Shown one piece after another: positions 42,898 to 52,252 of a stretch of 64,000 bases of DNA. The notes below the pieces were generated by a model. It was given only the letters and a program-made list of their open reading frames with translations, did no database searches and was not told the DNA's origin. The DNA lies in the NCBI GenBank assembly GCA_963969345.1, contig OZ017770.1:691246-755245 (forward strand), written 5' to 3'. Both the position numbers and the translations under genes were made by a program. Position 1 is the first letter of the stretch, and each line of letters starts with the position of its first letter. This DNA comes from Turbatrix aceti. Its lineage: Eukaryota; Nematoda; Chromadorea; Rhabditida; Panagrolaimidae.

Positions 42898-43672
42898 TCA
42901 ATGGTCGTGGTCGATGATGGTTACCACAGAAGGTATCGTCTCGTCTGTAGTCAGCTGGATCAGTCGGTATTCCCACTGACCGCCGATCTTAGCAATCTCA
43001 GCCAAAACCTTGCCTGAGCGTCTAGTGCCTTTGACGTTGAACCTAAAATCAAAAGCTTGCTCACAAAACATGGATACACGTCTACTCACAATACACGCAG
43101 ACGTTCTTCACCACTGGGAGCGTAGTAGCGGCGATTGACGATGTGCCGACGTCGACCTCGTCCAATATCCTGGCCGAAAGCCTTGATGCCATCTCCTAGA
43201 AGCACTTTGCATTCCTCGTCATCTAGTACCCGGTTGAGAGCAGTGGTGTACACAATTTGAGGCGAGTCAGGAGCAAAGAACTGTTCTACAAAGTAATACG
43301 CAAGAGTGCCAAGCACAAGAATCGATCCACCGACGATCAGGTAGAGTGCAGTGTTTACGACTCCCTTCTTCACTAAAAAAATCATTGTTACGCATCCATT
43401 TTGAACATTGTAAACTTAAACTTGCCTTTCTCAGTTGCAGAGCTAGGTCCTGGACTTTTCTTCAGCAGAATATCATCCAGGTAGCTTTGTTCCGGGTGAA
43501 CATCGGTCAACGAGACTGGAATATGAGGCGTTTCATCAGCCTTTCCCTTGGGCGGTTGAGGTGCATTCGTAGATGAGCATCGTGTCACCAAGGCCGAGAC
43601 ATGCGGATATACTGATCGTTTGGTTAGGGAACAAACACGTAGCGAAAAGACGTTTGATGCACGAAGCATCAT
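42898..43672 (-). CDS. TIM21, mitochondrial inner-membrane translocase subunit
   Basis: Three exons: 43672-43426, 43372-43090 and 43042-42898, giving 224 residues. The first 35 residues are a typical mitochondrial presequence (MMLRASNVFSLRVCSLTKR). A single TM helix lies at about 91-113 (ALYLIVGGSILVLGTLAYYF). The intermembrane-space domain has the family blocks YTTALNRV, LGDGIKAFG and GRGRRRHIVNRRYY. TIM21 links the TIM23 presequence translocase to TOM22 and to respiratory chain assembly. The first intron can only be removed in frame if it uses a GC-AG boundary: exon AAAG, then gcaagt, ending ttttttag. No GT donor in that stretch gives the correct phase. It sits 355 bp upstream of uL2m on the same strand. 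Confidence 0.9.
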
Positions 43673-44032
43673 AAAATCACCAGTATCGTCAGCAAAATAG
43701 TCGCTCAACCAAAGAACCTCACTCAGAAAATGCACTTGTTTTTCTTCTGCATGTTGCATGCTAGGCAAACAAACTCAGACCAAAATTGCCGAGATTTGCA
43801 CCTTACGTGGACTGTCAAGGTATCGTTTTCACATTTGTTTTCTAATTCCTACAAATTTTGGAGGGAGCAAGGTAAAATCGTTTCGTATCACTTTTTCATC
43901 ACGTGATTTGTCATATTTACGCCTCGTGTATAGAAGCGTGGGAGCATTACGCATGTTATATGTTTGTTTTTTTCCAGATGGCTTTTTCCAATCGATTTGC
44001 GTAGCCATCATAATTTATTATTTTTTTATAAT

Positions 44033-45570
44033 TTAAAAATCATTTAATTTTTTCTTCTTGATTAAAGACTGCGTGATGTAGGACCTCACGCTGTTGTATC
44101 GAGTAGAAATGAAGTCTTTGATTCCTGGATCTCCGAATGTATTGATCAAGGGATCAACCGTCATTCCTATAAAATGCAAAATCATTCATTCTGCTGCCAT
44201 TATGAGTTAGGGGTGTAGTCTTACCTGTCAGCCAGATTAGCGCGCCTATACTTGCTAGAATTTCAGCTTCAAAAAATAGTTTTCCATTTTCAAACGTTTT
44301 GCATGGACTTTTTCGGCCGTTACCCAGGTTTTTGAGCGTATTCAGATTGCACAACGCAATTATGCAAACCACAAGAATAGGCAAATTGCAGATGGAAAAT
44401 AATATAAGGTTAAATGAAAGCCTGTTCATCGCTACCTTATTTCTGTTGACGGATTCACTGGAGAGTGCCGTTAGATTTTTCAAGTGCATTTTGGAAAACA
44501 TGATTATGTATGCGGCAAGCACGGATGTGTATATAATAGCAATGATTATTGTAAGCACGGTTGCGAATGGTCTTTGACACGAATTGAACGGACAGTTAAT
44601 TGGCGCTGTTTCTGGATAAAATAGTGTACCACCAAGTAATCCCACTATTATCTAAAAACACGCAATAAAGCGTAAACAATTTTTTGACCAGATTAACCAG
44701 GCTTACCGATATCGAAACGCTAAATAACCAGATCAGTGATATGACGTATAAACAACGGCGAATAGTTACGTGTTCTCTGTATGCGTATGGATGCACTACC
44801 GCAAAGTAAAGCATGCTTGATAAGGCAAGATAAGTCCCGGCAAAGGCAAAAAAGCTAAGGCTTCCAACCAACATGAAAATTGCAGCAGATGTATACATGA
44901 AGTGTTCTGTTTTCCAGGCTACCAGAACAATCCAAAACATAATAATTGCAACCAGCGTGCTGACGGTTCGATTTATCAAAAAACAGCATCTTTTTTTTGA
45001 GCTAAAAAAACTTGATACATGATCTGGAAAATGAATCACACTAAACTGTCTGTTTACGTGAAGGTCAGTCGCAATGATGATACCAAATATTAAGTTTACA
45101 ACAAATGCTACAATCGAAAAAATAAGTGGTAACAGATCAAGAAAGTATCTTCGAAACGCTTTGGCTTCATGCATGTGCTAAAAGAGATAAAATTAGCTTT
45201 TGAGCTATGACATCATAGTTATCAAAAACTTACTTTCAAGTATTCGCAGCCATTAGCACCATCTGGAAGTGAGCAGTTGTAATACTTTGCATCAGCGGAG
45301 GTGAATGTATCGCAAACTGACAGGTTATGAGGATCCGATAATCCAAAATCAAGTATAGTATCCTCAAAATTGTCCATCATCTGAAACTTGTATAAACAAT
45401 TACCACAAGAAGTAAACTACATTAAAGTGTTTATATACAACCGACAAAACAATTTATACTTGATAAGACCTCGCTAAGATGACTACATTATCAGAGTCGT
45501 TGTACATACATAGGTTGCAACTGCCATGCGTCTTACAAAATTGAGTAGAGCTTTGATCAACAACGCCTGG
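44033..45570 (-). CDS. Class-A-like seven-transmembrane receptor (GPCR)
   Basis: Exons: 45570-45460 (upstream ectodomain exon, probable), 45380-45234, 45177-44707, 44651-44225 and 44166-44033. From the ATG at 45380 the model is 392 residues; the extra in-frame exon adds 37 and implies still more 5' sequence not found. The ectodomain is Cys-containing with sequons NLS and NCS. Seven hydrophobic segments follow. TM3 ends LSSMLYFAVVHPYAYR, where class A receptors have DRYFAVVHP, so the DRY Asp-Arg is replaced by Met-Leu. TM6 has CNLP in place of CWxP, and TM7 has DPLIN in place of NPxxY. The family ligand is unknown; a nematode chemoreceptor or orphan peptide receptor are both possible. An acceptor abuts the ATG at 45380. 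Confidence 0.8.
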
Positions 45571-46901
45571 CTGTTAAAAAAAGTATGATTGTATGAAATG
45601 TATTTTTGTATAAAAAATTTCTCTCGCAGACGCCTACTTTTTACGCATGCTCCCTCACGCATCTCACCTGGTTGACGCTGTCAGACTAGGGTGCTAGGGG
45701 AACTCTTTTTTTGCTTCATTTCAGTAGAGTTTGTTTTTGTTGACATAATACCTAGGGAATCGATCAACCGGTATGTGCGGATATTTATATATATATGGTT
45801 AAAAGTAGAGTATCTCTATATACATATACCGTTTTTTTCTGTGAAAAGAAAATCGAAATGCAACAAAAGAAATGAAATGTTTGCGCGATTTTGATAAAAC
45901 TAGGGCTTCTAATCATTTGGTAAATATTTTTATATCAGCATACATGTCCCTTCGATGTACACCAAAACGAAACACATTGATAGTCATTCGCTTCTTCCCA
46001 AAATAAAAGTCTACATGACACCACAATTTTTACCAATGGTTGGTCGTACTACAACCAACCATGATGACTGTAAAATACATTAATGCATTTATATATTTTT
46101 CCATTTAATCAGTGATTTTTTCACACCAATGCAAAAAACAGCGATTTTTTTGCACATTGATAGTTATGGATAAAGCATGTCGTTGAAAAAATGCGTGAGA
46201 AGGTACCAACATTCATCATGAGAAAAGTAATACATATTTGTTTTGATTATTGAAAAAAACGTTTTTCAATTGCTTTTATATTTATTTTTGCATGTGTGAC
46301 AACCTTTTCGTGGCCAACCAATGGAATAACATGCCTGAATTAATCATTTTATGACATTTTTACGTTTTTCGTTGTTTTTATGCCGTAACTGCAATCTAAT
46401 GATTTTATGACAGAATCGTTTGAGTTTTCCGTGATTTGTTTTAACCGTAACCTCCATAGATGAATAATAGAGAGCTTCTTATCACACAAAAAAGCTTGTG
46501 CTCCATCAGCTTTGATGTGTCATGTAGGTTTGCCCAGCTAAAAAAAGCTTAATAACAAACAAAGGACTTATGCGGGGGTGTAGGGTGGGTGTCACGCACA
46601 TTTCGGCAAATGTCAGATCGATGAAATTATGTTGTTTTTACATAATGTGGTATGTTATTGCCAAAAAAACCTTTTTTCGGTGATGTTTATTTATGGAACC
46701 CTTTGTTTCTGATTTATCTGTAAATGATATTTCCGGTGACACTGAAGAGGCGATCAAGTGAGGGAAGTGCTAGCCGATTGAATGGCTGGCAAAAATATCT
46801 GGACAGCTGCTAGCAGTGCTTTCTCTGCATGACTGGCTAACTAGTTAGATTGATTTTATTTTCCCGGTTAAACTCAGTTCAACATTTCTATTTGTCCGTA
46901 A
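45571..46901. other. Intergenic stretch, one hairpin
   Basis: No firm gene. A donor-like site (caaccag then gtgaga, near 45668) on the minus strand could end a further upstream exon of the GPCR, but I could not extend it. The rest is AT-rich, with the hairpin at 46036-46062. Confidence 0.4.
46036..46062. repeat. Perfect 9-bp inverted repeat with 9-nt loop
   Basis: ATGGTTGGT is followed nine bases later by its complement ACCAACCAT. It is intergenic, with no known function; it may be a small hairpin or chance. Confidence 0.5.
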
Positions 46902-47898
46902 ATGTCGGAATATCTTGGATGGCAAGAGCGGAAACCAGCGCGTGAGTTTGATCCGACCCGTCTCCACCGAGATGCTATTCCGTCTGGTCCTGTAACTCAT
47001 GGATATGAGGATTTTGTTCGGGGCATATTTCACCCTGGAAAAGCCCCTAGTCCCGAAGAAACGTACAATAATAACGTTGCAAATAGGTTTGCAAACATGA
47101 GTAGCCTTACAAGAGGAGAGGACAACGCTTCCAAGGCCACCAGTGTTTACGCTTCGCCACTTGACGTCTTGACTCCTCAGAAAATCAGTGCTTCTAGGAT
47201 GCTTAAAATGGAACAAGAGCTTGGAAAGCATGCAATTGATGATTCCAGTAAGTCTTTATTCTTGCTTTTAACAGCTTATCAAACAGCCTCACCTCCTGGG
47301 ACCCCATTTGTAACCTTGGATGCGGATTAAAAGGACACTCTAAAATTATTTTTGTATTGTTTTAGACGATGACGTTTTGATTGATAAATCGCCCTTGGAA
47401 CAAATCTATGACGAACTTGGCTCAAATGGCATAACACAGGAAAGGTACAATGCGTACCAAGTTTATAAGCCCAAGTCCTCGGTGGAGTACTTTAACACCC
47501 TGCATAACATAACTCCGACCCCAAATCTGGAAAAAGTGAGTTTTTTCAACTCGCAGAAAGTTCTTTAAAGGCATTTTTTGCAGGGATTATACAGCTCATT
47601 TTCCAACGACAGAGTTGATGACAAAAGTAATTGGCGAAAAACGGACCGCCAATTTCTTATTGACTACAAAGACTTTGAGAGGTGGGAAATACAGGCGCCA
47701 GGGATGTCGATTGCTATCAATCTTTTTTTTAGCTCACCTTTGTCTCCCTACATGTACTGGGAACATCCCTATGTTCGTCGACAGGATTCACGAATTGTTG
47801 GCTCCAACTTTGTGCAGCTTACGACTCGGCCTAAAGATCGATTCATCGAGAAAATCGAAAAAACTCTGGCAGACGTGCGCGCCATGCCTCGATATTAG
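46902..47898 (+). CDS. Unrecognised protein, about 260-276 residues
   Basis: Exons 46902-47247, 47366-47535 and 47584-47898, in phase. The protein is hydrophilic with no signal peptide or TM segment, and is rich in Tyr, Asp, Ser and Pro. It has a charged C-terminus (PKDRFIEKIEKTLADV). A 51-nt interval, 47682-47732, has a GT start and a strong T-rich AG end and is a multiple of three with no stop. It could be a fourth intron or an optional 17-residue insert; splicing it out gives 259 residues. I do not recognise the family. Coding confidence comes from codon-like composition and three well-placed short introns. It is convergent with the luqin gene. Confidence 0.7.
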
Positions 47899-48329
47899 GC
47901 CACAGTGCATTTATGACAGATTTATGATCATGCGTGACCGATACTGCCAGACAGAGTACTTCCTTCTGTGCATCTCTCCCGTTGCCGCTCTCTTGCTTGT
48001 TCTCATTTTTCCCCGCATTTGTTTCTGTGATTTACGCCTGTCTAGTTAACGTACTTTTTTATCAGTGCATACATGGCCGACTGAGTATCTGGCAAAAAGT
48101 TATGAGATCGAGTCATTTTCATTTTTGTTGGAGTGGTTTGAATCATGCACTTTGGTTCTTATCCATGATTCAGAGGAGGCGGCTTTGGTGATTACGGAAG
48201 GAAGGGAGACAGAGACTGAAGAGTATATGGAGATTAGAAGACGTTCGTTACATGTGTGTTTGGTGGTTCACGGCGTTTGTTTTTTATATTAGCGGACTTT
48301 TATGACGCAGGGCAATGCACGATCTTTGT
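47899..48329. other. Short spacer between convergent genes
   Basis: Probably 3' UTR sequence of the two converging genes; no coding region recognised. Confidence 0.5.
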
Positions 48330-48637
48330 TCAGTAACCTGGATCCACAATCTGGCAGTTGTACATGCCATTTGCGGTCCGACATTTGAATGTCACTACAA
48401 TTGAAGATATTCGGAAGGCGTTACCCAAAGAAATTCAAAATACTTACGTGTTTGCTGCTCTTCCTCGCCGGAGAATTGGAGCGATCGTTTGCCATAGCGA
48501 GAGAGCACAGCGCGGCCGTAGCGGGAGAGAAGAGGTGAGGCGCTCCGCTTCGGGTTATCCTCTTCGCACACGGCAACCAGGAACACGCTCACAAGGATGA
48601 GGACGCAGAGGCATTTGGAAAACGCTTGTCCAGTCAT
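48330..48637 (-). CDS. lury-1: Luqin-type RYamide neuropeptide precursor (LURY-1 ortholog)
   Basis: Two exons: 48637-48448 and 48394-48330, giving 84 residues. Residues 1-24 are a signal peptide. After a KR cleavage site come two amidated peptides in tandem, SASPLLSRY-Gly-Arg and AVLSRY-Gly-Lys-Arg. The Gly before each basic site is the amide donor, so the products should be SASPLLSRY-NH2 and AVLSRY-NH2. C. elegans LURY-1 makes PALLSRY-NH2 and AVLPRY-NH2 in the same order. The second exon supplies the C-terminal tail with a cysteine pair (Cys68 and Cys77), the hallmark of luqin precursors across protostomes. In C. elegans the peptides act through NPR-22 in feeding and egg-laying control; the same role here is inferred. 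The exon junction, in phase 1, is gtaagt ... ttgtag. Confidence 0.93.
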
Positions 48638-49631
48638 GGTTTGTTCAGTGACCCTACAATTTCTTTACATTCTATCATATCGCGACAATGTGTCAATCAC
48701 GCCTCATTGAGGTTGATTCGAAATTCAACAACAAGTAGATACTCGGAGAAGCAACCAAGTCGCTCTCATCTTTTCTCTTTCTTATTTGCTGCTAGGCCTA
48801 TCAAAATTGCCTATTTTAAGGAAGAAGTGGTAAGGCGTGGTCGGCACAAAAAGATATGCATGCAAAAAGGCGGAGGTTCCGTTCAATCTTTTGTCATTTG
48901 TCATGGCAATTTGAGAACGCCTACCGAAAGAAAAAAAACAAAGCCATAACAGCACAAGACAGGTTGTTTCTTAGCAACTGGTTGTTTTACGACAGACAAA
49001 GATTTACTACGATCTCAAACTTTTTATTACCACTATCATAAGCACACAAAAGGACCAAATCTACCATAAGCATTTGCATTCTGCAAAGAAAAAATGAGTG
49101 CTTTTGAGGCTTTGCACTTAACAACATGTCAGACAAAAAAAAATCAAATTCTTGAAATACTAACATTTTTTAAGAATGACAGAAAAAATGTTGACTTATG
49201 ATTTTTTGGTATCTATCCTGGTTTAATATAAATTTCGTTTTAAAAAAATGTAGCAGCGACTAATCTATGGAGAATTTTTTTTGCCAATTGAAAAAGAGTG
49301 AAAAAATAATTTAACTGCTTGTAGTAAAAAAGGACATAAAATAAAAACAACCACATCAAAAAAGCAGGCATTTTATACAACGTTAATTCCGTTATCACTT
49401 CGTTAAAATCAGACAGCATACACCCCCTGTTCAATTACCGCCATATAATCCAATGGCATGTTTACAAATAAACACAATAAAGAGATAGGCGTGCGTTTAT
49501 AAAAAGTGACAGTTTTGCTTTTAAACGCACCCTACTCCGACTCCTCGGAATAGTATTTCATTAAGCTTGTGTCATGATATATCAGATTTTTAATCAGGAT
49601 GTTATATGATTTTGCACACATAAAGTTGACA
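48638..49631. other. Spacer between lury-1 and the kinase gene
   Basis: AT-rich DNA with no recognisable coding region. It holds the promoter of lury-1 and the 3' end of the SRPK-like gene, both transcribed leftward. Confidence 0.5.
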
Positions 49632-51942
49632 TCATAGTTTCGGTAGAGTCAAAAAAGGGTCGTTCAAAAGATCTTCGGCTGTCGAACGTTGCTGCGGGTC
49701 AAACGTGAGCATTCTCGAGAGTAATGAAGAAAAGTCCCGAGCGCCGAGTTCAGAGATGTGCCGTAAGATGTGCTCTTTCAGTCCGGTGGATACAATTTTT
49801 TCCTGATCGACAAAAGTACCGTCACGTTTGAAGATACGGTTAAAGATCTTGTTGCCTTCAAAGACCAAGTGTAGGTTGTCGGGCGGCGAGCCAAGAATAG
49901 ATATAAAACATGCAAAATGTTGTCTTGCAGCACGGCATGCATCCGCAATGCGGCGATCTTCGTGCAGATTAAAAAGGTAATCCCCCGTTGCGGCTTCGTA
50001 CAACTAAAACAAAAATTCAAGGAGTACTAATTTGAAGATGGCAATCAACCGACCACACATGCAATGCTCCATACATCCACGCCACATGTTATGGGATGAC
50101 GTAAGACAGCTTCAGGCGAACGGTATTGCAGAGTTTGAAATTTATCCGTTGTCAGGTTGTTCTGAAATAAGCACGTATTCAAGATCGTAAAATGCATGAC
50201 AGGAGTCTTTTTTCCTTTACTACCTTGTCTTGTGCCGTTCCGAGGTCAATTATTTTAAACGTTGTGGAAGCATCCAAAAGAATGCTTTCAAAGTCAAATT
50301 CCGGAGAAAGCTCATCGTCGCTCTCGTCATCACTGTCATATAAATCAAAGTGAGGATTGGAATTTTTTTCAGCAAATGCTTCAAAATCGCCTTCACTGCT
50401 AAATTGAGATTTCCAAATACGATCCAGAAATTCTTTTCGACTGTTTTCCAGCTTTCGGATGCTGTCAAAATAAATTACCGCGTTGGTATTTTTTAGCTGA
50501 AAGAGTTACGTACGTAAAATATATATCAAGTATAAAATTAATTTGATTTACCCTTTCTCTGATATTGGACGGAACATTGGCATGGGCAAAAGGAGTCTTT
50601 TCGCCTGATATATAGTCTTTTAAGGCGCCTTTTGTCATATTTCTCAATACATCAGGAGTAACGTTGATGCATACGTTTTCCGGTTTGATATCCGTGTGTA
50701 TGATACCACAATATTTATGAAGGAAATATGCTCCTTCCACTAAATGCAATGCCAATTTTTGAATTACGGCAAGTGGAAATCCAATTTGGCCCGTATGCAC
50801 AATAAGCTGATAGAGTGAATATCCAAGGGGTTCAAACGTAATACAATAGTGACTGCCAAAAGGTGATTCAAAGGAAAAGTCATCTGTTACCGTAAGCAAG
50901 CGATTGTATCCTCGGTTGTTTTTGAATTTGTCCATGCTTTTAAGAAACTGAAATAGAGTGCAAAGTTTATATGAACAAGCTTTTTTTGTTTTTATATTGG
51001 TTTAATCCTATTAAAGTGCAAGAATTTAAACGTTCCATATAAATAGTTAAATACAATTTCCTTACTTTAACTTCATCTTGGCAGTTTAATACAAAATCGT
51101 AATCCGACTTCGAAACTTTTACTGCGGCAAATGATTCTGTAGATTTATCAAAAGTCAGCCACACCGTAGAAAAGTGGCCAAAACCCAATTTTCTAATTAC
51201 AAAATATCTGAAAGCATAATATGGGGCAAATGCAAATAATTAAAGAGCGTTACACTTACTTATCCGAAAGCAGTGTACCCATAACAAGCGGTGCGTATCC
51301 GCCAATCTCATATTCCCGTGAGAGTTCATCTTCTTCCTCAAAAATGCTTTGTTTGTCATGGGTTTGGAAGCTGCCCACTGTTCCAAAGGAATTGTTTGGT
51401 GTAGTATCGTACCTGTTTTTTGAATTAAATGTTGAACACCTATAAAAAAATTAAAATAATTTTTGATGGATTTCAGCAAAAACTAACATAGTAAGAGGAG
51501 CGTTTTGGTTATTCACTACTTGTCTGCAGGCCATCAAAGAACGGGGTCTGTACAAAAAAGGTGAAAGTTCTCTGTAACGGGGAATACAGAGATCTTCATT
51601 AATCTCATAGAGTGCGTCAAGCTCTGGAAGTTTTTCTGAAGATGGGGGTTCAGGAAGCTCAGAACATTCCGCCGGAATTACTTTTACATAATCCACAACT
51701 TTTGGTTGTTTTTCCGCAAACGTGGAAAATGCAAAGTCCAAATATGGTGCCACAATTGATTCACTTGGCGTGTCGTATCTAGACTCGCATGACGGTAGCT
51801 CGTAGTCAACTGACATGACGCTATGTTGTGATAATGAATCATAATCAGGGACTTTTTGGTCAGTTATTGTAGAACCACTCGTTGAATATCGTTTTTGTCC
51901 ACTTCCAAAGAATATCCATTTTGATAGAAAATACATTAACAT
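49632..51942 (-). CDS. SRPK-like serine/threonine kinase (divergent)
   Basis: Seven exons: 51942-51488, 51439-51260, 51207-51066, 50947-50552, 50496-50224, 50161-50054 and 50003-49632, giving 641 residues. The kinase starts at about residue 200 with EYEIGGYAPLVMGTLL, close to the YxxGGYHPVxxGxxF entry of SR-protein kinases. It has GFGHFSTVW, the ATP lysine Lys242 (AAVKV), catalytic HTDIKPEN (Asp345), DLG (Asp475) and QYRSPEAVL. HTD and DLG are the SRPK forms of HRD and DFG, so the kinase should be active. The family splits its kinase lobes with a long spacer; here that spacer (about 370-465) includes a strongly acidic stretch. The N-terminal 190 residues are not conserved. SRPKs phosphorylate SR splicing factors. 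It is more divergent than SPK-1, so it may be a paralog with other substrates. The start codon is uncertain (51942 or 51936). Confidence 0.88.
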
Positions 51943-52252
51943 TTTATTAAAACAATGAAAATATTTTTTGTAATGATGCAAGTAATCAATAATGGAGTAC
52001 TCAGAGAACACCTGTGATACGACACGAAAATCAGCAATTTGCAAAGCGGCTAACAATTTCCATTAGGTTAAAACAGCTGTGACAACGGGCTCAATAGTGT
52101 CAGATTTACTTGTTTTTATTTTTTCTTTTGCTCTTAAATAAAATGACGTAAAAATCTAGATAAAGTGGTATGCGATTTTTTTATTTATTGAAGCCGACAG
52201 TTTAGACAAATTCAATTGACAGTTATTAAAATGAAGAACTGGATTTCAATCG

